This document shows positions 8,443-16,310 of a stretch of 23,444 nt of DNA, one piece after another. Location of the stretch: contig CAZSMK010000104.1 in NCBI GenBank assembly GCA_964608095.1, positions 1 to 23,444 on the forward strand, written 5' to 3'. The position numbers and the translations under genes were made by a program. This DNA comes from CAZSMK01 sp964608095. GTDB taxonomy: Bacteria > Sumerlaeota > Sumerlaeia > MWCT01 > JAGHBZ01. Numbering within the stretch: the stretch's first letter is position 1; each line of letters opens with the position of its first letter. Below the pieces are notes generated by a model that made no database searches, was not told the DNA's origin, and worked only from the letters and a program-made list of their open reading frames with translations.

Positions 8443-8882
8443 AATGATAGTCTCCCCGGATTCTCTTCTTGTTCAATACCACAGAACCCACTTTTTCCAT
8501 TTCTTGTGGTGTAAAACAAAAAAGTCTGCAAATGCTAACTATAATATAAAATATACATGTGCAAAGCGCTATATCTTTTTATGGCAATCATGTGTAATAG
8601 AAGACATTTGAGAAATTGTGAGAACTTAAGCCTTTGTCGTTTGCTTCGTCTGTACAAGCCGAGGAAGGCATCATCCACGTGTTCGATAGTGTTATCAACA
8701 TGTGATTCGGCTTATTGTGGTTTTTTTGTTGAGACATTTGCATTAAGTTTAATAATGCGCTTATAATCTTCTCGATAAAAAATCAGGAAATCACTTCGTC
8801 AGATATGATTGGCTTAAAGGGCGTTGTTCTTTCATATCAAGATTGACTGTTGAATATCTTAATTCTAATTTCGAGACGGTAA
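8443..8882. promoter_or_regulatory. Divergent intergenic region between pseudopilin-like and DUF2723 genes
   Basis: This 440-bp, AT-rich stretch has no convincing gene. A Cys/Leu-rich 69-codon frame at 8557-8766 lacks a ribosome binding site and any recognisable feature. It must hold the promoter of the leftward gene set and of the DUF2723 gene. An imperfect inverted repeat is present at ACCACAGAA (8478-8486) and TTCTTGTGGT (8511-8520), with one bulged base. I cannot identify a clear promoter. Confidence 0.35.
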
Positions 8883-9593
8883 ATGGATAGAAAAATCGTG
8901 GATCAATTACGAAAATATATCGATCCTCTTTCCCTGATTATCACGACGGGAACTGTTTACCTGATGACGATCCTTCCTTGCGCCGGATACAGCGGCGATT
9001 CAGCAAAATTCCAGTTTGTAGGGTATGTTCTCGGAACTGCGCACTCTACCGGTTATCCCACCTATACCGTGTTGAATTTTCTTTTTACGAGGCTATTTCC
9101 CTTTGGGTCTATTACATTGAAAGCAAATATCTTATCAGCTGTTTTCGCAATAAGTGCTTTAACTATCCTCTTTCACATTTTAAAAGACCATTTCAAGGTT
9201 AGCAATTGGGTCGCTCTAATAACTTCATTGACGTTTGCATTTACGTTTACCTTCTGGTCTCAATCCATAGTTGCCGAAGTTTATACCCTTCATGTTCTTT
9301 TTATATGCCTTGTGCTTTATTACTTCATCGATTGGTATAAGAGGCAGGAAGATCGTTCGTTCCTCATTGCATGCGCACTTTACGCCCTATCCTTTGGTCA
9401 TCATCTTACAGTAATATTTCTCTTGCCTGCACTTATCTACCTCGTCTTTGTAACCAACAAGACCATGTTTTACGATCTCAAAAAAAATAGGTATTATCTC
9501 CCTCTTTATCATACTCGGCGCATTACAATATTCATATTTTTTCTGGCGAACTCATTCACAGTCTACACCTTATATAGAGATGCGCGCAGATAA
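8883..9593 (+). CDS. DUF2723 protein, N-terminal fragment
   Basis: DUF2723 proteins are polytopic membrane proteins related to GT39/PMT-type lipid-linked glycosyltransferases. This fragment shows the family's opening pattern: a first TM helix, GDS at residues 38-40 (the GDSgEF position, where the Asp is thought to be catalytic by analogy with PMT enzymes), HSTGYP (54-59), NILSAVFA (82-89), WSQSIVAEVYTLH (125-137) and GHHLT (172-176), with about five TM helices. After residue 201 the frame enters a tail (NRYYLPLYHTRR onwards) that does not fit the family, because of the A8 run. The ATG at 8883 has only a weak upstream site. Confidence 0.8.
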   Translation: MDRKIVDQLRKYIDPLSLIITTGTVYLMTILPCAGYSGDSAKFQFVGYVLGTAHSTGYPTYTVLNFLFTRLFPFGSITLKANILSAVFAISALTILFHILKDHFKVSNWVALITSLTFAFTFTFWSQSIVAEVYTLHVLFICLVLYYFIDWYKRQEDRSFLIACALYALSFGHHLTVIFLLPALIYLVFVTNKTMFYDLKKNRYYLPLYHTRRITIFIFFLANSFTVYTLYRDARR

Positions 9594-9954
9594 CTTCGAA
9601 ATCTTCTATTGGTATTTGACCGGGGCATGGTTTCATCGCCGGATGTGTGCCTACAGTTTTATGGAAAACATTACGAAACAAATTCCCTTTTTCATGACAA
9701 ATCTCTTCGGTGAGGGTTACGGCAGATATAATATATATGTAAAGAACGGTTTCTATATCAAAACCATTCATGATTATCTTGCCGAAAATAAAAGATTTCT
9801 GATAGCGGAACAGCGGAAACATGTGCCTCAGAATTTATCCATATATTGCATGAGTCTGCACCACAAAAAGATACTTGAGAACGCCGGTTTCGAGGTTGAA
9901 AAGATATCAGACCATCCGACTTTTTTCAGAGTACGATTGAAAGAAGAAAACTGA
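9580..9954 (+). CDS. DUF2723 protein, C-terminal fragment
   Basis: The frame is open upstream to the A8 run at 9480-9487, so the ATG at 9580 is probably internal and not a real start. The segment IEMRADNFEIFYWYLTGAWFH matches the position where DUF2723 proteins carry their [DE]N-x-x-x-F-W-x-x-[TS]-G motif. It then passes quickly into a soluble tail of about 80 residues (TIHDYLAENKRFLIAEQRK onwards). The usual following TM helices are missing, suggesting a short family variant or an internal deletion. Confidence 0.55.
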   Translation: MRADNFEIFYWYLTGAWFHRRMCAYSFMENITKQIPFFMTNLFGEGYGRYNIYVKNGFYIKTIHDYLAENKRFLIAEQRKHVPQNLSIYCMSLHHKKILENAGFEVEKISDHPTFFRVRLKEEN

Positions 9955-10005
9955 GCAAAATTTTTTTCATGCCAGGTAATAATACAAGAGTGGAGGCTAC
10001 TCGTT

Positions 10006-11679
10006 CTAACGTTTCATAAGTTGCCGGGCGAGGCTGAGGGCGGCGCGGCTGTCCTGGTCGCCGATCATTCGGGCTAGCTCTTCGAGTCGTTCCTCACCTT
10101 CGAGCATCACCAGCTCGGTAAATGTTTTGCCGCCCCGCGTGGTCTTACATACCGAATATTGGGTGCGAGCTCGAGCAGCAATTGCAGCCTGGTGTGTTAT
10201 GCAAAGTATCTGGTGTGTATTCGAGAGCCGTTCCATGACTCCGGCGATTTTGCGGCATGTTTCACCTGAAATGCCTGCATCGATTTCGTCAAACACAAGG
10301 GTGGGAACAGCGCCATGTTCAGCGAGAGCGGATTTAATCGCAAGCATAACGCGTGAGAGTTCACCACCTGAGGCGACCTTGCGCAATGGTGCAGCGGGTA
10401 ATCCGGGATTCGCTGCAAGAAGTAACTCGACATTATCCATTCCGCTCGAACTTGGTTCTCCCAAAGGCTCGAGGAAAATCTGGAAATCTGCCTTATCGAG
10501 CGCCATATCTTTGAGTAATGAAAGAATTTTCTTCTTTAACGGCACAGCTGCCTTGTTCCTGCTTTTGCTGAGTTTTTCGCCAATCTCCTTTAGAGAGATT
10601 TCTTTTTTTTCGATCTCTTTTACGATTCTTTGTCGCTCTTCGTCATCGAGTGTCAACTGATCGCACTGTTCACGCAATTCGTCCAGCGCAGCGAAAAGAG
10701 ATTCCTGCGAACCGCCGTGTTTACGCACCAGACGACGCAATAGTTCCAACCGAGTGATAACTTCATCCAGTCGTTTAGGATCCGCAAAGGTTTTCTCTGA
10801 ATATTCCTGTAAGGTACGGGCAAGGTCCTGAAACAATATCCTGGCTTCTTCAAACGATGCTATAGTGTTTTCAAACTCTTTTTCCACCTCGGCAAGTTCA
10901 TAAAGTCGCCGAATGACCTCGCCGATCTGAGATATTACGGATATTGGTTGCTCACCCACTCCTTCTTCGAGGATGGCCGCCGCCTCAGCCGCAGCGCGTG
11001 AGAGGGATTCTGCCCGTGCGAGGCGTTGTTCCTCGATTTCGAGCTCTTCGATTTCGCCCGGTTGAGGAGCGGCTTTTTCGATCTCATCAATTTGGAAAGA
11101 AAGGAAATCAAGTCGCTGTTCATAATTTAGTGCCGCCTCTTCGAGCTCTTTTTTACGCTGCCGTAAATGTGTTAACTCTTCCCATATTGTTTTATAGTCC
11201 TGGACGAAACCTTCGTTACCGGCGAATGCGTCGAGCGCTACGCGTTGCGCTGAGATGTGTAATAACGATTGGTGCTCGTGTTGTCCGTGAAGGTCTACGA
11301 GATACTCCCCTACTTTCTTGAGATCGGCAAGAGAGACCATTTGTTGATTTATAAAACATCGGTTTCTGCCGGTACGGGAAAGTTCCCGCCTGAGTGTAAG
11401 ATTCTCGCCGAGTTTATATTCAATGCCGATTTCCGAGAGCAGTGCTTCATCGACCCCGTGTGGAAAAGGAGGTATGAAAAGCGCTTCCGCTATGGCGAGG
11501 TCTTCACCGCTTCGAATAACTTCAGACGTCACGCGATCGCCGAGCGCTATTTCCAGACCGCTGACCACGATTGATTTTCCCGCTCCGGTCTCGCCGGTCA
11601 ACACATTGAACCCGGCAGAAAATTCCACTGCGACCGATTCTATCGTTGCGATGTTTTGTATCACCAGCGATTGTAACAT
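10006..11679 (-). CDS. recN: DNA repair protein RecN
   Basis: RecN is an SMC-like ATPase that acts in double-strand-break repair. The 557-residue length is normal. The N-terminal half-ATPase has Walker A GETGAGKS (29-36) and the RecN hallmark DLHGQHEHQSLL (129-140). Residues about 160-390 are a charged coiled coil. The C-terminal half has the ABC signature SGGELSR (437-443) and Walker B LVFDEIDAGISG (461-472), followed by the THQAAIAA segment. The ATG at 11679 has AAAGG about 8 nt upstream. recN is commonly under LexA control, but I see no recognisable SOS box upstream. It diverges from the 2H phosphoesterase gene. Confidence 0.98.
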   Translation of the reverse strand: MLQSLVIQNIATIESVAVEFSAGFNVLTGETGAGKSIVVSGLEIALGDRVTSEVIRSGEDLAIAEALFIPPFPHGVDEALLSEIGIEYKLGENLTLRRELSRTGRNRCFINQQMVSLADLKKVGEYLVDLHGQHEHQSLLHISAQRVALDAFAGNEGFVQDYKTIWEELTHLRQRKKELEEAALNYEQRLDFLSFQIDEIEKAAPQPGEIEELEIEEQRLARAESLSRAAAEAAAILEEGVGEQPISVISQIGEVIRRLYELAEVEKEFENTIASFEEARILFQDLARTLQEYSEKTFADPKRLDEVITRLELLRRLVRKHGGSQESLFAALDELREQCDQLTLDDEERQRIVKEIEKKEISLKEIGEKLSKSRNKAAVPLKKKILSLLKDMALDKADFQIFLEPLGEPSSSGMDNVELLLAANPGLPAAPLRKVASGGELSRVMLAIKSALAEHGAVPTLVFDEIDAGISGETCRKIAGVMERLSNTHQILCITHQAAIAARARTQYSVCKTTRGGKTFTELVMLEGEERLEELARMIGDQDSRAALSLARQLMKR

Positions 11680-11770
11680 TCAGTATACCTTTTCAATTCT
11701 ATTAGCATATAGTACCAGTTAATCTTTTCTACTCTGCGGATACCCTGTCAAGTCAATCTTGGAGTATTAT

Positions 11771-11786
11771 TGAATAAGTTTATTCA
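11771..11786. promoter_or_regulatory. 16-bp dyad between recN and the 2H phosphoesterase gene
   Basis: TGAATAA-GT-TTATTCA is a perfect inverted repeat with 7-bp arms in the 183-bp divergent region. It overlaps a possible -35 (TTGAAT, 11770-11775), which lies 17 nt before TTTATA or 19 nt before TATACA. It could therefore act as an operator for one or both genes. It does not match the LexA boxes I know. Confidence 0.4.
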
Positions 11787-11851
11787 CAAGCCTTTATACA
11801 TAATAGACAAGTGCTGGTCGCCTATTGTATATAAGCGATATTAAGGTGAAT

Positions 11852-11857
11852 GGAGGT
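11852..11857 (+). promoter_or_regulatory. Ribosome binding site GGAGGT of the 2H phosphoesterase gene
   Basis: GGAGGT ends 5 nt before ATG 11863 and supports that start. Confidence 0.7.
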
Positions 11858-11862
11858 AAATC

Positions 11863-12420
11863 ATGGTAAAGGGTTTCGGAGTAGTGGCTTATTTTGATAA
11901 AGGATTGGAAGACAGGCTGAAGAAATTGTGGGACAAGTTAGCCGAAGAGGATATCGAGTCGACCACACCCGCAATAGGCGGACGCCCGCATATCAGCCTG
12001 GCGGTAGTGGAATCCATGGATGCGGGAACGTTTCGAGCCGTTCTTAAAGAATTCTCAATGACAACGAATCCTATAGAAATATTGTTCAGCGCGGTAGGCT
12101 TCTTTCCCTATAATGAAGGCTTGATTTTTGTTGCTCCCGCCGCCCGCAAAGAACTGATAGATTATCATTATCGGTTTCATGAACTGCTCCGAAAACATCA
12201 CGTCATATCGAATGAACATTATCAACCGGGTAAATGGATACCCCACTGCACGGTTGCGACGAACATACCTGCGGAAAATAGCGCCGTGGCGCTCAGGATT
12301 TGCCGACAAAGCGATGTCTTTACCGAAGGGACACTCACAGAGATATGCCTCGCTCAATTCGACCCTGTCCAGGAACTTTATCGCTTTCCACTGGGTCGGC
12401 AAAACTCTCTTCTTCTCTAA
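11863..12420 (+). CDS. 2H phosphoesterase / 2'-5' RNA ligase-like protein
   Basis: The 185-residue protein has the two HxT/S motifs that define the 2H superfamily: HIS at 43-45 (RPHISLAVVE) and HCT at 128-130 (WIPHCTVAT). They are about 85 residues apart, as in LigT/ThpR and related cyclic phosphodiesterases. Members open 2',3'-cyclic phosphates or join or cleave 2'-5' RNA bonds. The physiological substrate here is unknown, so no symbol is given. It is cytoplasmic, with no signal peptide. A good ribosome binding site precedes it. It diverges from recN. Confidence 0.9.
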   Translation: MVKGFGVVAYFDKGLEDRLKKLWDKLAEEDIESTTPAIGGRPHISLAVVESMDAGTFRAVLKEFSMTTNPIEILFSAVGFFPYNEGLIFVAPAARKELIDYHYRFHELLRKHHVISNEHYQPGKWIPHCTVATNIPAENSAVALRICRQSDVFTEGTLTEICLAQFDPVQELYRFPLGRQNSLLL

Positions 12421-12869
12421 AATCCCCTCTCTACCATCATCCATTTTTTGTTACTGCTACACACATAATCATATCCTTTACTCCTGAGTAGATGTGAGAA
12501 ACCGCCCTTTGTTTCATAACGTCATTCATACGAACCTGCGTAGATGGTAAGAGAGTGAAAAATTTCGTTGAATGCAATAATACTGTAAAGTAATGTAAAT
12601 CACTCCATCAGAATTTTATTGAAAGGGGTTTTACGGGTTTTAATGCAGGAGATGGGCTGATGTCAGATTCATCTGAAGTTATTAAATAAAGGACATAACC
12701 ATCAAACCCATAAAACAATAGAGAGTCCCATTTAAATAAGTTCATGCGGAACATTTAGTTGCTATATGCGTCTATAATAGTTAAGGAAAAACATGTTATT
12801 GAGGGTAAAATCTTGTTTCATTGCCGGCACTTAATTTTTTGAAAATAAAAAAAGCGAGGAGATGGTATA
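12421..12869 (+). promoter_or_regulatory. Leader region of the giant exported-protein operon with inverted repeats
   Basis: No convincing gene lies in these 449 bp. Near the middle, GTTTTACGGGTTTTAATG (12628-12645) has an imperfect inverted partner at 12700-12716. Between them sits a perfect 14-bp palindrome, TCAGAT-TC-ATCTGA (12663-12676). A perfect TATAAT (12773-12778) lies 91 bp before the start codon, with only a poor -35 match (ACATTT, 12751-12756). The ribosome binding site GAGGAG ends 8 nt before ATG 12870. The paired elements lie upstream of the candidate -10, so they are either an operator-like site or part of a longer leader from an earlier promoter. I could not match a known riboswitch. 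Confidence 0.35.
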
Positions 12870-15800
12870 ATGTCTATAGCGCATAATTTTCCACACAAAA
12901 GCCAATCGATTTCTCCGTTTCTTCATTATATCAATAATAGCGAAGGGACCCGAAGGAACCGCGTTAGAAAAAAAATGTCAAGTACCTTCATATACAAATT
13001 TCTGTTACTTCTCCTGATCCTCTACCTTCCCATAACCATACCCGGTCAATCGCCGACTCCTACGCCTGTCGTCAACGATATCTCAACCGCCTCAAGAACA
13101 GAAGTTGTATTCGTACCGTACGACAAAATGACAGGACCGGAGTTTGGGATGGATCAATCAATCCTGGTGCCTTACGCCGAGTTTTTAAAGTTGAAAAAAG
13201 CCGCTGAATTAAAACCGGACAAACCGGATTTTGCACCCATTGCCTCCCTCGTAAACGCGGTGTATGAAGGAGAGGTCAAAGACGATATAGCCTTGATTAA
13301 TCTCACATTGACGATTGATGTACTCGCGCCGCCTGACAAACGGGTGGAAGTAGATATCCCGTTTAATAATGCGGCGGTAAGATCAGCTGCTCTCGAAGGC
13401 GCTGACGCCTATTTAGCGCCGCGTGAGGAATCAATAGGCTTGCGAATCATCTGTTATGGAGAAGGCAGGCGAGTGTTAAAAATAGGGCTTGCCATACCGG
13501 TGAAAGTCTATGGATTATCAAGGCAGATAGAATTCGGTATCCCACGTGTAGCCGCATCTTCTCTTGTTTTATTGGTTCATGACGACGTTGTCCTCGAGAA
13601 GGTGCCAAATTCAACACCGGCCTCAACCGAGCCAAAGGGTAAGAATGAAACCGAAATACACGCAAGCCCGGGCGACGGTTCTTATGTATTGCTCAAATAC
13701 CGACCACGGATTGAAAAAACCGGCGCTGCCGCTCAAACGCGCTTTTCCGTTCTGCAAAATATTCTTTATGAGGTTTCATCGCAATCCATAAGCGCTGAAG
13801 TTACTATGAACGTACACCTCATTACGGGGAAACTGAGCTCGGTCGAAATTAAGATTCCGCAAGATGCACAACTTCAATCGGTGTCAGGCACTTTTGTAAA
13901 AGACTGGACCAAACCGGATAGCGACGGCGCCTTCACTATCTCACTTGTCAAGGAACTGGAAGAGGACTTTTCTATACAACTAAAAGCCGTGATCGACACG
14001 CCTGATACGGAATCCATAATAGATTTGTATGAGTTTTTATCGCCCGGCTCGGTGAGCGAAAGCGGTGTGCTGAGTATCAAACCCACCTCACTCCTTACTA
14101 TATGGACAGAGGACTCATCCGGTCTCGAGGCAATGGCGCCCGATAGAAGCGAGAGTCTTGTTACCAAAAAATATCGTTTCGAGCAACCCGGATGGACATT
14201 AAAGATTTCACGAGTCCCTGTTCCAGCTCGAATTCGCTCTTCCAGCAATATTATTTATGAAGTCACCGACCAATTGATACGTCTGCATACACGTAGTTCT
14301 TTAACTATCGGAGGACGGGGACTTTTCAGTCTGGTCGTACAAATACCCGATGGTTATACCATTCGTGAAATCGGGCCCGAGCAGATTATATCCGGTTATC
14401 GGCAGGATGCTAATCGTATAGAAATTAACTTCAGAAACGAACAGGTGAACAAATTCGACCTGGAGCTGGATCTACAACATACGCGCACGGGACAAGAGAC
14501 GCGTATCACGCTTGAACCTATTGCTATCGAAGGCGCTGAAGAGGACATGGGAACCATACTTTTAGCCACGCCGCCGGCGCTCCGGATTACTGAAATTCAA
14601 TCGACAGGACTCGAGCCTATAGATGTGAGATCACTTGAAAATCAAATAAACCGGATATCCTCGCTCGATGTCGAGCTGGTGCCAATCCTTGCGTATCGCT
14701 ATTTTACACCTGATGCACGCAGTGTGGCGGCTATCGAGAGACAGCGGACAAGGACCACATGCCAGACTTTACGTCTTGTAAATATCATGCCTTCCCTGAT
14801 GCGTATCGAGAACACCCTGAACTATACCGTTGAATTCTCGGCTACGGATTCTTTTCACGTCCTTCTACCTTCCTCGCTTGGTGAAGAAGTGCGCTTCGCA
14901 GGAGCCGATATCAAGGAGACAGTTCGTGAATCGTCAAAAGATGAGTTGACGACCTGGACCATAAAGATTCAGCGTCGTATCATAGGGCCTTATCGACTTG
15001 TAGTTTTATTCGATATCCCGTTACCTGAGTCGGAACCGGGACAGCCCACGCTGGTAGATGTCCCCAAAGTCCAGGCGGCACATGTTGCCCGTGAAACCGG
15101 TTTTATCGGCGTTTCACGAGGAGAGAACCTTGAAGTGCGCGTAGCCTCATCCGAAGGACTCGAGGCTCGCGATGTGAAAGAACTTCCTCCACCTTTATCC
15201 AACGCCTTTCTTGGATTCCGGTACTTTGATTCGCAAAATCAAATGCTCACGCTTGAATTGGTGCGTCATGAATTGGAAAGCGTTCTTGGCGCCCTTATAC
15301 GTCGCACCCATATCGAAACCGTGCTTAACGATCAGTTACAGGCAGTTCACGAGGTTATCTTCGAGGTACAAAACAATCGAGAACAGTATCTCGAGTTGAA
15401 GTTCCCCCCGCAAATGGAGATATGGTCGGCATTTGTACGGGGTGTCCCGGTACGCCCCATAACACGTCAATCCGATGGAGCCCTCCTTATCGAGCTTATC
15501 AAGTCGGAATCAAGAGACCAGGCGTTTCGAGTGCGCCTTATCATTAATGAATCTCCTAAAGGAAAGAAGTTAGGCACAAAGGGAACTTTGTTGTTTACAC
15601 CACCCCAGCCCCTGAACCTTCCTATTCTTCGTACGACGTGGAGACTTTATCTCCCACGTGGATACAAATACATTGATTTTGGCGGTACCATGAAACTGGA
15701 AGAAGGTGGACGACCTTCCTGGATCGAGCCGGCTGCTGAAAAATTGCTTAACGATATTCCGGCAAAAGTCGCCGGCGGTATCGCTAAACCTACACGCAGT

Positions 15801-16310
15801 CCTGAGGTCGCCAGCGTGAACGTCTCGTATGATCCGTCTGAAACACCCGAGGAGAAACAGGCACGGCTTCAGGATTCCGCACTCGAAATTCCTATCGTTC
15901 GTGAAGGTGTCCAATTCGTGTTTAGTAAACTCAGCGGAATAGGAACAATTCAAATAAAATACTGGAACAATAAGACCCTGCTTCTTCTTCAGATAGGAGT
16001 CGGTCTTGTTATCTTTATCATTGTCCTTATCGCGGCAGGCATGGCAAAACGTCCCCTCATCGCCGGCATTGCAACCGTTGCATTTTTTATCGCCGCCAGC
16101 CTTACTCAAGGATTGAGCGGAAGACTTTTTGCCACCGGCTTATCCATGTCGTTCGCTGTGCTTGTTATCAGTCTCATCGCGTATTCGATACAACATTCCA
16201 GAAAACTTATGACACAACAACCAGAGATTGCCAGGGCGGTACCCGAGACTCCCCAGCCCAAAACTCACAAATCAAGCTCGGAGGAGGGAAGCAACACAAC
16301 AGAATCATGA
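12870..16310 (+). CDS. Giant exported, C-terminally membrane-anchored protein (module A)
   Basis: The protein has 1146 residues and unknown function. A basic stretch (about 28-35, RRNRVRKK) precedes a signal-type hydrophobic segment (about 40-58), followed by a Pro/Thr linker. The beta-rich extracytoplasmic body opens with FVPYDK (81-86) and ILVPYAEFLKL (98-108). It contains a late block TTWRLYLPRGYKYIDFGG (about 922-939) and a juxtamembrane block FVFSKLSGIGTI (about 1015-1026), then three TM helices (about 1036-1110) and a cytoplasmic Pro/Ser-rich tail. The conserved blocks recur twice in the next gene. The start at 12870 has a good GAGGAG site. An internal ATG at 12975 would give a more typical signal peptide but has a poor site. 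The stop overlaps the next start (ATGA), so translational coupling is likely. Confidence 0.88.
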   Translation: MSIAHNFPHKSQSISPFLHYINNSEGTRRNRVRKKMSSTFIYKFLLLLLILYLPITIPGQSPTPTPVVNDISTASRTEVVFVPYDKMTGPEFGMDQSILVPYAEFLKLKKAAELKPDKPDFAPIASLVNAVYEGEVKDDIALINLTLTIDVLAPPDKRVEVDIPFNNAAVRSAALEGADAYLAPREESIGLRIICYGEGRRVLKIGLAIPVKVYGLSRQIEFGIPRVAASSLVLLVHDDVVLEKVPNSTPASTEPKGKNETEIHASPGDGSYVLLKYRPRIEKTGAAAQTRFSVLQNILYEVSSQSISAEVTMNVHLITGKLSSVEIKIPQDAQLQSVSGTFVKDWTKPDSDGAFTISLVKELEEDFSIQLKAVIDTPDTESIIDLYEFLSPGSVSESGVLSIKPTSLLTIWTEDSSGLEAMAPDRSESLVTKKYRFEQPGWTLKISRVPVPARIRSSSNIIYEVTDQLIRLHTRSSLTIGGRGLFSLVVQIPDGYTIREIGPEQIISGYRQDANRIEINFRNEQVNKFDLELDLQHTRTGQETRITLEPIAIEGAEEDMGTILLATPPALRITEIQSTGLEPIDVRSLENQINRISSLDVELVPILAYRYFTPDARSVAAIERQRTRTTCQTLRLVNIMPSLMRIENTLNYTVEFSATDSFHVLLPSSLGEEVRFAGADIKETVRESSKDELTTWTIKIQRRIIGPYRLVVLFDIPLPESEPGQPTLVDVPKVQAAHVARETGFIGVSRGENLEVRVASSEGLEARDVKELPPPLSNAFLGFRYFDSQNQMLTLELVRHELESVLGALIRRTHIETVLNDQLQAVHEVIFEVQNNREQYLELKFPPQMEIWSAFVRGVPVRPITRQSDGALLIELIKSESRDQAFRVRLIINESPKGKKLGTKGTLLFTPPQPLNLPILRTTWRLYLPRGYKYIDFGGTMKLEEGGRPSWIEPAAEKLLNDIPAKVAGGIAKPTRSPEVASVNVSYDPSETPEEKQARLQDSALEIPIVREGVQFVFSKLSGIGTIQIKYWNNKTLLLLQIGVGLVIFIIVLIAAGMAKRPLIAGIATVAFFIAASLTQGLSGRLFATGLSMSFAVLVISLIAYSIQHSRKLMTQQPEIARAVPETPQPKTHKSSSEEGSNTTES

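Larger units (their letters stand above)
8883..9954 (+). pseudogene. Frameshifted DUF2723 membrane protein gene
   Basis: Two overlapping frames together encode one DUF2723-like protein. The first frame leaves the family pattern just after an A8 run (9480-9487). The second frame, read from that run onwards, continues with a hydrophobic helix (IGIISLFIILGALQYSYFFW) and then the ENFW-like motif region. Removing one A restores about 356 continuous codons. It is either a true frameshift mutation, a sequencing error in a homopolymer, or a slippery site. Confidence 0.75.

Noticed and set aside
8557..8766. 69-codon plus-strand frame in the 440-bp intergenic region
   Set aside because: It is Cys/Leu/Ser-rich, without a Shine-Dalgarno or family resemblance. 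It is probably a chance frame in AT-rich DNA.
9955..10005. Bidirectional terminator between the DUF2723 gene and recN
   Set aside because: The GAGTGG/CTACTC stem near 9989-10003 needs a wobble pair on the plus strand and only 4 bp hold on the minus strand. Neither side has a proper T tract.
10127..10660. 177-codon plus-strand frame opposite recN
   Set aside because: It is antisense to the conserved RecN C-terminal ATPase. Its composition is that of a reverse-frame shadow (runs of Ser and Phe).
11680..11862. Possible LexA/SOS box upstream of recN
   Set aside because: I found no CTG-N10-CAG, GAAC-N4-GTTC or GTTC-N7-GTTC match. The only dyad is TGAATAA-GT-TTATTCA, which does not fit those consensus forms.
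15570..16109. 179-codon minus-strand frame opposite module A
   Set aside because: It is antisense to the C-terminal membrane region of the large exported protein, with no start context. The 169-codon minus frame at 17650-18159 is rejected likewise, because the plus-strand giant frame is continuous there.
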